Position numbers and translations under genes: made by a program. Below, piece by piece: positions 33,810 through 40,627 of a stretch of 42,752 bases of DNA. The notes beneath the pieces were generated by a model. It ran no database searches. It saw only the letters and a list, made by a program, of their open reading frames with translations, and was not told the origin of the DNA. Within the stretch, counting starts at the first letter, position 1. Each line of letters begins with the position of its first letter. Source of the DNA: Pseudomonadota bacterium (GTDB lineage: Bacteria > Pseudomonadota > Gammaproteobacteria > Xanthomonadales > Xanthomonadaceae); NCBI GenBank assembly GCA_023386795.1, contig JAEWJB010000097.1, positions 1-42,752 of the forward strand, written 5' to 3'.

Positions 33810-33831
33810 GGCGCTGCCGGCAGGCAGCGCC
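33810..33831. terminator. hairpin between convergent alpha/beta hydrolase and GH9 genes
   Basis: GGCGCTGCC and GGCAGCGCC form a perfect 9-bp stem with a 4-nt loop, 32 nt after the hydrolase stop and 13 nt beyond the GH9 stop. There is no T tract on either side. By position it is a plausible bidirectional terminator. Confidence 0.5.
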
Positions 33832-33844
33832 GTGGCTGTTCGCC

Positions 33845-35587
33845 TCAGCGCTTCCCTTCCACCGCGGCCGGCGTCAGCGCCTGCAACGCCGCACTCACGT
33901 ACACCAGCGGCGCGTTCCAGTTGATCGCCACCTCGTTGCTGGCGTAGCTGCAGGTGTGGTCCAGCCAGGAGAGCGCCGGCAGCTGGCTGGGATAGCGCAC
34001 CGCCCCGCAATCCTTCGCATCCTGCTGGCCCGGGTTCGGGCCGCCGGACAACCAGCCCGGCACGGGCGCGGCGATGCCGTCCGCTTCCGAAGGCCGGTGA
34101 TGGATGTTCATCGGGCTGCGCGCGCCCTGCCCGGTCACGAACGACACGCCCAGCGGATTGCGCCCCAGGATGTAATCCAGCTGCGATTGCGCGGCATCCA
34201 GTTGTACGCGCTGGCCGTCCAGCCGGTAGCCCTGCAACAGCATCATCGCCTGGTTGAGCACGTCGGCATTGCTGCCCCAGCGGAAATCCTGTGGCTGCAT
34301 CGTTACCCGCCACGCCGATTGCGACCACTTCGTCGCCAGCTTCGCCGCCTCGCCTGTCACGCCGTCGCGCACTTTCGCCCGCGCGGCATCGTCGGGGAGC
34401 TTGGGCAGTTCGCTGGCCAGCGAGATCCAGCCCAGCGCGCCCACGTCCGCCCAGTTCGGCACGCCCGGCGGCTGCGCGTAGCGCTCGAAGGTCTGGTAGT
34501 AGGCCGGCGTGCCGGTCAGCAGGTACAGCTCGGCGGCCGCCCACGCGAATTCGTCGTCGAACTTGTCATCGTTGTAGCCGCCGGTCTTGACGTCGGCTGG
34601 CTGCACGTAAGCCACGTCCGGATGGGTCATCGCCCAGCCCCACGCTGCTTCCGCCGCCGCGCGCATGCGCGCCGGCACGCCGGGGAACCTGGCTTCATAG
34701 GGGGCATAAACACGCGCGGCCATCGCCATGACGGCGGCGAAATCCAGCGTTGCCGCCGTGCCCTTGCCGACCATGTAGCGCCTGGCATTCGCCTGCGCGG
34801 GCATGACGATGCCGTCGAACTGCAGGTTGGTGAGCTTGTGGTAGACGCCGCCATCGCCCGGGTCCTGCATGGCAAGCATCCATTCCAGGTTCCACATCGC
34901 CTCGTCGAGGATGTCCGGCACGATGTTGCCGCTTTCCGGGATGTTGATGTCGCGGCCCTTGAAGAACTGCGGGTAGTGCGCGTAGGCGGCCAGCAGGGTC
35001 CAGGTCGAGATGCCGGAGTTCACCACGTACTTGTTGTAGTCGCCGGCGTCGTACCAACCCTTGGGCGCGGAGACCACGGTGCCGGCTGGCCGCCCCGGAG
35101 AGGCAGCCGAAGGATGGATCTCCACCTGCGTGTCCGGATGGCCGGCGGGGCGCGCATAAACGCCCGCATGTTTGGCGTCCAATGCGGTGCTGGCGCGGTT
35201 GTAGTAGTACGCCTTCAGCGCGGCATCGTTCAGGCCGGCGTACGCCTTGGTGTCGATGCGGAACGCATCGGAGACCGGCACGCCACGCACTTCGATGCGG
35301 TAGGCACCCGGCGTGCCGAGCGTGCTGAAATCGGCCAGCGCCGCCATGCGGCCGGCCGGCGCCCAGTTCGCGGGGGCCTCCAGCGTGCCCTTGAACACCG
35401 TCTTGCCGTCCTTCGCGCGCACCACGCTGAAAGACTGGCTCGCCTCGATGCCCTCCACTACCGCCAGCTTGCGCGCGCCGGGCGCGAAGCCGAGCTGGTC
35501 CACGCGGATGGCCGGTTCGGCCAGCGCGGGAACGGCGGCAACCAGCAGGCAGGACGCGGCGAGGCGCCGCAGGAGGCACTGGGACAT
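33845..35587 (-). CDS. secreted glycoside hydrolase family 9 enzyme (endoglucanase-type)
   Basis: 580 aa. A signal peptide (~residues 1-23) is followed by the CelD-type immunoglobulin-like N-terminal domain (residues ~24-112, AIRVDQLGFAPGARKLAVV). An (alpha/alpha)6 catalytic domain then begins around 120. The catalytic base aspartates are Asp180 and Asp183 in KGWYDAGDYNKYVVNSG. NIHHRPS holds the substrate-binding His, and the acid Glu552 lies in YASNEVAINWNAPLVY. The key residues are all present, so it should cleave beta-1,4-glucans such as cellulose or related oligosaccharides. There is no carbohydrate-binding module. It is probably exported by the type II pathway (inference). The metallo-hydrolase gene lies 87 nt upstream on the same strand. 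Confidence 0.95.
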   Translation of the reverse strand: MSQCLLRRLAASCLLVAAVPALAEPAIRVDQLGFAPGARKLAVVEGIEASQSFSVVRAKDGKTVFKGTLEAPANWAPAGRMAALADFSTLGTPGAYRIEVRGVPVSDAFRIDTKAYAGLNDAALKAYYYNRASTALDAKHAGVYARPAGHPDTQVEIHPSAASPGRPAGTVVSAPKGWYDAGDYNKYVVNSGISTWTLLAAYAHYPQFFKGRDINIPESGNIVPDILDEAMWNLEWMLAMQDPGDGGVYHKLTNLQFDGIVMPAQANARRYMVGKGTAATLDFAAVMAMAARVYAPYEARFPGVPARMRAAAEAAWGWAMTHPDVAYVQPADVKTGGYNDDKFDDEFAWAAAELYLLTGTPAYYQTFERYAQPPGVPNWADVGALGWISLASELPKLPDDAARAKVRDGVTGEAAKLATKWSQSAWRVTMQPQDFRWGSNADVLNQAMMLLQGYRLDGQRVQLDAAQSQLDYILGRNPLGVSFVTGQGARSPMNIHHRPSEADGIAAPVPGWLSGGPNPGQQDAKDCGAVRYPSQLPALSWLDHTCSYASNEVAINWNAPLVYVSAALQALTPAAVEGKR

Positions 35588-35674
35588 CGAAGCACGCTCA
35601 TCGGGGGGACACGTGATCGTGCCCGGCGAGCGGTCGCCCGTGCAAGCCGCGCGCCCAGGCGGCGCGCGGGGCGT

Positions 35675-36577
35675 TCAGGCCAACAGCGGGGTGAACAGAC
35701 TGCGTGCGCGCAGCTCGGCCACCTCGTGCGTAGTGCCGTAGCGGCCGCGCTCGTCGCGCACCACCTGGGCCAGCGCGCAGTCCGGGTCGTGGGTGAAGAA
35801 CAGATGGACGTTGCGCGCCAGCTTGTCGGCGAGGAAGGCCTGCTTCTCGTCGATCAGCAATTCGGCGTTGCGGTCGTAGCCCATGGTGATGGGCACGTGC
35901 ACCCACGAACGACCGGGAATCAGGTCGGCGCAGAACACCACGCCTCCCTGCGGCTGCCCGTCGACCGACTCCGGGCCCACGATCTCGGCCAGCATCAGCC
36001 CCGGCGTATGGCCGTCGCTGAAGGTGAAGCGCACGCTGTCGCCGAGGGCCTGCGAACAGGCGCCTTCCACGATCTCCAGCCGGCCGCTCTCCTGCAACAG
36101 CGCCGGCAGCTCGGGAATGAAGCTGGCCCGATCGCGCGGATGGGGCTGCAACGCGCGGTGCCAGTGCGTCGCGCCCACCAGGAAGGTGGCGTTGGGAAAC
36201 AACAGCTCCGGCGTGCGGCCTTCGCTCCACGGTGCCAGCAGGCCGCCCGCATGGTCGAAGTGGAGATGGCTCAGCACCACCACGTCGATGTCCTCGTGTT
36301 CGAAGCCGGCTTCGCGCAGCGAATCGATCAGCACGTGCCGAGGCTCCTGCACGCCGTAGCGTTCGCGCAACTTCGGCTCGAAGAACGCGCCGATGCCGGT
36401 CTCGAACAGCACCGTCTTGCCCGCCAACGGGCTGGCCAGCAGTGCGCGACACGCCAGTTCGATGCGGTTGTGTTCGTCCGGCGCGGCCCACTTCTCCCAC
36501 AGCGCGCGCGGCGCGTTGCCGAACATCGCGCCGCCGTCCAGCTTCTGGCTGTTGCCGCGCAGGGACCAGAGCTTCAT
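35675..36577 (-). CDS. metallo-beta-lactamase-fold hydrolase
   Basis: A 300-aa cytoplasmic protein with no signal peptide. The zinc motif is VVLSHLHFDHAGG (His104, His106, Asp108, His109). Further ligands are likely in GATHWHRAL, FTFSDGHTPGLM and FCADLIPG, and a terminal His occurs in FFTHDPD. The N-terminal LWSLRGNSQKLDGGAMFGNAP and length suggest the group that includes quorum-quenching lactonases and many uncharacterised hydrolases, but I cannot assign a substrate. It lies 10 nt downstream of the gamma-glutamyltransferase stop, so it is probably cotranscribed with it. Confidence 0.88.
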   Translation of the reverse strand: MKLWSLRGNSQKLDGGAMFGNAPRALWEKWAAPDEHNRIELACRALLASPLAGKTVLFETGIGAFFEPKLRERYGVQEPRHVLIDSLREAGFEHEDIDVVVLSHLHFDHAGGLLAPWSEGRTPELLFPNATFLVGATHWHRALQPHPRDRASFIPELPALLQESGRLEIVEGACSQALGDSVRFTFSDGHTPGLMLAEIVGPESVDGQPQGGVVFCADLIPGRSWVHVPITMGYDRNAELLIDEKQAFLADKLARNVHLFFTHDPDCALAQVVRDERGRYGTTHEVAELRARSLFTPLLA

Positions 36578-36587
36578 CGCCAGTTCC

Positions 36588-38339
36588 TCAGTTCGCCGGG
36601 GTGGCGATCACTTCGGCGCTGCCCACCGGGTTGCGCGGGTCGCTGCCGCCGCGCAGCACGTTGCCGCGCAGGTCCCATTCCACGGTCTGCAGGTTGCCCC
36701 ACACGTGGCTGGAGCCGCGGCCGCCTTCGGCGCTGTCGCCCGGCACGTCCACCGTATGGCCGAGCTTGCGCAGGCCCGCGACGACCTCCGGCGTGAACGC
36801 ACCGCTTTCCGCTTCGATGGTATCCGGCAGCCACTGGTGGTGGTAGCGCGGCAGCGCGGCGACCTGCTGCGCGTCCAGGCCGGCGTCGTAGCCGAGGATG
36901 CCCAGCAGCACCATGGTGATGATGCGGCTGCCACCGGGCGTCCCCAGCACGGTCACGCGCTGCGGCGACTCCATGAAGGTCGGGGTCATCGAGCTGAGCA
37001 TGCGCTTGCCCGGCTTGGGGGCGTTGGCTTCGTAGCCCATCACGCCGAACGCGTTGGGCGTGCCGGGCTTGAGCGCGAAGTCGTCCATCTCGTCGTTGAG
37101 CAGCACGCCGGTGCCCTTGGGAATCAAGCCCGAGCCGTACAGCAGGTTCACCGTCTGCGTGGCGCCGACACGATTGCCTTCGCTGTCGATGATGGAGAAG
37201 TGCGTGGTCTCGTCATCCTCCAGCGGCGTGGGGTTGCCCGAGAGCAGGTCGCTCGGGGTGGCCTTGGCCGGGTTGATGGTGGCACGCAGGCCCATCGCGT
37301 AGTCGGGGCTGGTGAGCACGCGCTGCGGGATGGTGACGAAATCCGGGTCGCCGAGGAAGAACGTGCGATCGCGGTAGGCACGGCGCATCGCCTCCACCAC
37401 CAGGTGCGTACGCTGCACGTCATCAAGCTTGGACAAGTCCCAGCCTTCGAGGATCTGCAGCATTTCCGCCAGCGCGATGCCACCGGAGGACGGCGGCGGC
37501 GCGGTGGTGATCTTCCAGTCGCGGTACTGGAAGGTGATGGGCGTGCGTTCCTTGACCTGGTAGCCGGCCAGTTCCTGCGCGGTCCAGCGCCCCCCGGCCT
37601 GCTTCACGCCGGCCAGCAGCTTCTTGGCGGTCTCGCCGCGGTAGAAGCCATCGAAGCCCTTGTCGGCCAGCAGGGTGAGCGTATGCGCCAGCTCCGGCTG
37701 CTTGAACACGTCGCCGGTGGCGATCGGGCGGCCATTGCGCAGGTACACCTCGCGCGTCCCGGGATAGCGCTCCATCACCTCACGGCGCGATGCATAGCCC
37801 TTGGCCATGCGCTCGTACACCGGGAAACCCTCGGTGGCGATGCGGATCGCCGGCGCCAGCGACTGCTTCAACGGCAGGCGGCCATGCTTGCCCGCCAGTT
37901 CCACCAGCGCCGCCGGCAAGCCGGGGATGCCGGCCGACCAGGGGCCGTTGATGGAGCGGTCGCGGTCCAGGTCGCCGTTCTTGTCCAGGAACTGCTGCGG
38001 GGTGGCGGACTCGGGCGCGTATTCGCGCGCGTCCAGCATCACGTCCTTGCCGGTCTTGGCATCGTGCAACAGGAAGAAGCCGCCCCCGCCCAGGCCCGAG
38101 CTGATCGGCTCGACCACCGCCAGCGTGGAGGACACCGCCACCGCGGCGTCGAATGCGTTGCCGCCCTCCTTGAGGACCTGCAGGCCAGCCTCGGTGGCCA
38201 GCCGGTGCCCGCTCGCCACCGCCGCGCCCGGCGGATGCCCCGGGTTGCCGTTCGCCGAAGCCGGCGGCTCGGCGGCGAAGGAAGGCGTGGCGAACAGCAC
38301 CAGCAGGCACAGCAGCACGGGGCGGGCGAAGGGCTTCAT
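36588..38339 (-). CDS. ggt: gamma-glutamyltransferase (glutathione hydrolase), periplasmic
   Basis: 583 aa. The signal peptide is MKPFARPVLLCLLVLFATPSFA. It is made as a proenzyme that cuts itself before Thr378 in EDDETTHFSIIDSEGN, creating the N-terminal Thr nucleophile of the small subunit. GGNAFDAAVAVSSTLAVVEPISSGLGGGGFFLLHD and LSSMTPTF are the usual glutamyl-binding and gating segments. It transfers or hydrolyses the gamma-glutamyl group of glutathione, recycling glutathione in the periplasm. The start at 38339 overlaps the ferredoxin stop by ATGA (38336-38339), so translation of the two is coupled. The coaD-ferredoxin-GGT order is also, from memory, that of Pseudomonas aeruginosa. Confidence 0.95.
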   Translation of the reverse strand: MKPFARPVLLCLLVLFATPSFAAEPPASANGNPGHPPGAAVASGHRLATEAGLQVLKEGGNAFDAAVAVSSTLAVVEPISSGLGGGGFFLLHDAKTGKDVMLDAREYAPESATPQQFLDKNGDLDRDRSINGPWSAGIPGLPAALVELAGKHGRLPLKQSLAPAIRIATEGFPVYERMAKGYASRREVMERYPGTREVYLRNGRPIATGDVFKQPELAHTLTLLADKGFDGFYRGETAKKLLAGVKQAGGRWTAQELAGYQVKERTPITFQYRDWKITTAPPPSSGGIALAEMLQILEGWDLSKLDDVQRTHLVVEAMRRAYRDRTFFLGDPDFVTIPQRVLTSPDYAMGLRATINPAKATPSDLLSGNPTPLEDDETTHFSIIDSEGNRVGATQTVNLLYGSGLIPKGTGVLLNDEMDDFALKPGTPNAFGVMGYEANAPKPGKRMLSSMTPTFMESPQRVTVLGTPGGSRIITMVLLGILGYDAGLDAQQVAALPRYHHQWLPDTIEAESGAFTPEVVAGLRKLGHTVDVPGDSAEGGRGSSHVWGNLQTVEWDLRGNVLRGGSDPRNPVGSAEVIATPAN

Positions 38340-38620
38340 GGCGACGGCGGTTCCTCTTCGTAGAACTCGGGATGATCGATCTGCAGCTGGCGCAGCTTGG
38401 CCAGCAGCTGGTCGTGGGTCTCCGGGATGTCCGGGTCGGGGTCGATGCATTCGACCGGGCAGACCATCACGCACTGCGGCTCGTCGTAATGGCCGATGCA
38501 CTCGGTGCAGCGTGCCGGATCGATGACGTAGATGGTCTCGCCCATGGAAATGGCCCGGTTCGGGCAGGCCGGCTCGCAGACATCGCAGTTGACGCACAGC
38601 TCGTTGATCTTCAGCGACAT
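38336..38620 (-). CDS. YfhL-type 2[4Fe-4S] ferredoxin
   Basis: 94 aa. Two iron-sulphur cluster motifs are present. The first is CVNCDVCEPACP (residues ~9-20). The second is longer and of the Alvin type: CTECIGHYDEPQCVMVCPVECI, with the insertion between the second and third Cys typical of Allochromatium-like ferredoxins with very low potentials. The C-terminal extension (DQLLAKLRQLQIDHPEFYEEEPPSP) is helical and acidic. It carries electrons in the cytoplasm, and its partner enzyme is not identifiable here. The stop overlaps the gamma-glutamyltransferase start. The 184-nt upstream gap holds no gene, only GC-rich inverted repeats. Confidence 0.95.
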   Translation of the reverse strand: MSLKINELCVNCDVCEPACPNRAISMGETIYVIDPARCTECIGHYDEPQCVMVCPVECIDPDPDIPETHDQLLAKLRQLQIDHPEFYEEEPPSP

Positions 38621-38770
38621 GGCGGCGGCATCGCGGCGGCGCGGGCGGCTTCTCGCGCGCGGGGCGTGGGCGCGGCTCCGGCGAAGGCCGGTCCGGCGGG
38701 GTGCGGATCACGCGCGAAGGCGGCGATCACCGGGGGGAATTGCGGGTCGGGCAAGGCGGTTCCGGCAAGG

Positions 38771-38797
38771 GGACCGGGCGCGCGGGGCGCCCGGTCC
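38771..38797 (-). terminator. hairpin downstream of the unknown lipoprotein gene
   Basis: GGACCGGGCG pairs with CGCCCGGTCC, a perfect 10-bp stem with a 7-nt loop, 8 nt beyond the lipoprotein stop codon on the minus strand. No T run follows. It may attenuate read-through into the ferredoxin gene. Confidence 0.4.
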
Positions 38798-38804
38798 ACG
38801 GGTA

Positions 38805-39299
38805 TTACTTGGCTTCGACGAAGATGTACTCGGCGCCGGTCGGCTGGATGATGGTCTGCACGCGCGCGTTGTCGGCGGCGTCGCCGATGAACACGATGCG
38901 CACGCCCTTCATCGAGTCGGCCTGCACGTCCTTGAACACCGCGGCGATCATGTCGGCCATCTTGGCCGAGGCCGAGGAGCCGAAGGCAATCATGTTGCCC
39001 GGGCTGATGCCACGGCTGATGGTCGTGGTCGCGCTCTCGACCTGGCGCTCGTACTTGGCCTGGAACTCCGGATCCGATTCCGGCGGGAGGTAGTACAGGA
39101 ACGGGCTGTTGGTGACGTTGCCCATGTTCTGGATCGCCACCTGCTGCAGGTACTGCTTCCAGCCGGCATCGTCGTCCTTGCCCGGGGCCTTCAGCGCCAC
39201 GGCGGCTTCGGTGGCCGGCTTGGCTTCTTCCTTCTTGCAGGCGGTGAACGCCAGCGCAGCCATCGAGGCGATGAGCAGCCCACGCATGAGATTTTTCAT
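38805..39299 (-). CDS. lipoprotein of unknown function
   Basis: 164 aa. The signal peptide ends in a lipobox (FTAC, Cys21; MKNLMRGLLIASMAALAFTACKK). An Ala/Lys/Glu-rich linker (~24-40) precedes a compact domain: WKQYLQQVAIQNMGNVTNSPFLYYLPPESD, then QVESATTTISRGISPGNMIAFGSSASAKMADMIAAVFKDV, then GVRIVFIGDAADNARVQTIIQPTGAEYIFVEAK. The alternating helix/strand order and the GIxPGNMIAFGS and VFIGDAAD segments suggest a small alpha/beta fold. I recognise no named family and no catalytic residues. It sits between coaD and the ferredoxin gene, 47 nt after the former, where the Pseudomonas order (from memory) lacks it. Confidence 0.88.
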   Translation of the reverse strand: MKNLMRGLLIASMAALAFTACKKEEAKPATEAAVALKAPGKDDDAGWKQYLQQVAIQNMGNVTNSPFLYYLPPESDPEFQAKYERQVESATTTISRGISPGNMIAFGSSASAKMADMIAAVFKDVQADSMKGVRIVFIGDAADNARVQTIIQPTGAEYIFVEAK

Positions 39300-39346
39300 T
39301 GTGATCCTCCCTGTTTCCTGTTCTGTTATGGGTGTGACGGGTGAAT

Positions 39347-39853
39347 TCAGGCCTGGGCGCGCGCTTGCCGCACCTGGCGCAACGCCTCGACGACCGAGGC
39401 GGGTACGAAGCCGGACACGTCGCCGCCAAGGCGGGCGATCTCGCGCACCAGCGAGGACGAAATGAAGCTGTATTGTTCGGCCGGGGTGAGGAACAACGTC
39501 TCCACCTCGGGGATCAGATGGCGGTTCATGCTGGCCATCTGGAATTCGTATTCGAAGTCCGACACCGCGCGCAGGCCGCGCAGCAGCACGCCGGCCTTCA
39601 TGTCGCGCACGAAATGCGCCAGCAGGGTGTCGAAGCCGCGCACCTCGATGTTGTCGTGGCCCCCCAGTGCCTCGCGGGCCAGCTCCACGCGCCGTTCCAA
39701 CGGCAGCGCCGGCCCCTTGGAGGGGCTGTACGCCACGCCGACCACCACCTTGTCGAACAGCGGGGCGGCCCGCGCGACGAGGTCGATATGGCCGTTGGTG
39801 ATCGGGTCGAAGGTGCCCGGATAGACGGCGATGCGGCGATTGGCCACGGTCAT
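39347..39853 (-). CDS. coaD: phosphopantetheine adenylyltransferase
   Basis: Fourth step of coenzyme A synthesis: ATP plus 4'-phosphopantetheine gives dephospho-CoA. The 168-aa protein has the nucleotidyltransferase motif YPGTFDPITNGHIDLVARA (residues ~11-29, T/HxGH type). RGLRAVSDFEYEFQMASMNRHL and SSSLVREIARLGGDVSGFVP (the ISSTxxR equivalent) also match. The start at 39853 overlaps the rsmD stop by ATGA (39850-39853), indicating translational coupling. The rsmD-coaD pair is widely conserved in bacteria. Confidence 0.97.
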   Translation of the reverse strand: MTVANRRIAVYPGTFDPITNGHIDLVARAAPLFDKVVVGVAYSPSKGPALPLERRVELAREALGGHDNIEVRGFDTLLAHFVRDMKAGVLLRGLRAVSDFEYEFQMASMNRHLIPEVETLFLTPAEQYSFISSSLVREIARLGGDVSGFVPASVVEALRQVRQARAQA

Positions 39854-40452
39854 GCTGGAGTACCGCGTGAAGGTGACGTCAGTGTAGCAGCGGCCCGCCG
39901 GTACAGCGCATAGCGCACCTCGCGGGTGGCGCCTTCGCGGTGCGCACGCCATTCCGGCGGCAGCATCGGGGCCGCGTCGGGGGGCGCTTCGACATACAGC
40001 CAGGCCTCGTCGGACAGGTGCGCCGGCAGCGCCGCAAGCACCTGATTCCAAAGGCCGGCGGCGAAAGGCGGGTCAACGAAGGCGATATCGAAGCGCACGC
40101 TGGCCGGCCGCGCCAGCCAGCGCAGCGCGTCCTCCTGGAGCACCTCCACCTGCCCCGCCGCATCGAGCTTGCCGACCTGCTCGCGCAGGCGTGAGGCCAG
40201 GCCGGCATCGCGCTCGACCAGGCAGGCCGACGCCGCGCCGCGCGACACCGCTTCCAGCCCCAGCGCCCCGCTGCCGGCGAACAGGTCGAGCACGCGTGCG
40301 CCGGGCAAGGCCGGCTGCAACCAGTTGAACAAGGTCTCGCGCACGCGGTCGCTGGTGGGGCGCAGGCCCGGCAGGTCGGGGACGGCCAGGCGCGTGTTGC
40401 GCCAGCGGCCGCCGATGATGCGTACCTGCCCTTCCCGCTTGCGCGCGCTCAT
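39850..40452 (-). CDS. rsmD: 16S rRNA (guanine(966)-N(2))-methyltransferase
   Basis: 200 aa. It methylates G966 of 16S rRNA using S-adenosylmethionine. The N-terminal VRIIGGRWRNTRLAVPDLPGLRPTSDRVRETLFNWL is diagnostic of the family. The AdoMet site is VLDLFAGSGALGLEAVSRG (residues ~54-72) and the catalytic motif FVDPPF lies near 125-130. The start at 40452 (MSARKREGQ) is chosen by family length; the open frame runs further upstream but is not protein-like. It is divergent from htpG across 175 bp and overlaps coaD at its 3' end. Confidence 0.95.
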   Translation of the reverse strand: MSARKREGQVRIIGGRWRNTRLAVPDLPGLRPTSDRVRETLFNWLQPALPGARVLDLFAGSGALGLEAVSRGAASACLVERDAGLASRLREQVGKLDAAGQVEVLQEDALRWLARPASVRFDIAFVDPPFAAGLWNQVLAALPAHLSDEAWLYVEAPPDAAPMLPPEWRAHREGATREVRYALYRRAAATLTSPSRGTPA

Positions 40453-40553
40453 GCGTGGCCCCGCGACGCGGCGAAGGGCGCAAGGGAGGCGGCGATGGCG
40501 GACAGCGGGCGGGTCATCAGGCCGCGCATGATAGACCAGCGCGGTCGCGACGC

Positions 40554-40577
40554 CTTGAAATGCGCGTGCCGGCCCAT
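40554..40577 (+). promoter_or_regulatory. sigma-32 (RpoH) type heat-shock promoter of htpG
   Basis: CTTGAAA (40554-40560) is a perfect match to the RpoH -35 element. Eleven bases later GCCCAT (40572-40577) matches five of six positions of the -10 core CCCCAT. The transcript would start near 40585, leaving about 43 nt of leader before the htpG ATG, with AAGGAG (40615-40620) as the ribosome site. Known heat control of htpG supports the call. Confidence 0.6.
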
Positions 40578-40627
40578 ACCCGGAGGGCATCGCCGCGCTC
40601 GCGGCCTGCATCCAAGGAGCCACGCCC

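Noticed and set aside
33800..36796. Open frame on the plus strand opposite the GH9 and metallo-hydrolase genes
   Set aside because: Low-complexity Arg/His/Gln product and no initiation signals; both minus-strand genes have clear motifs.
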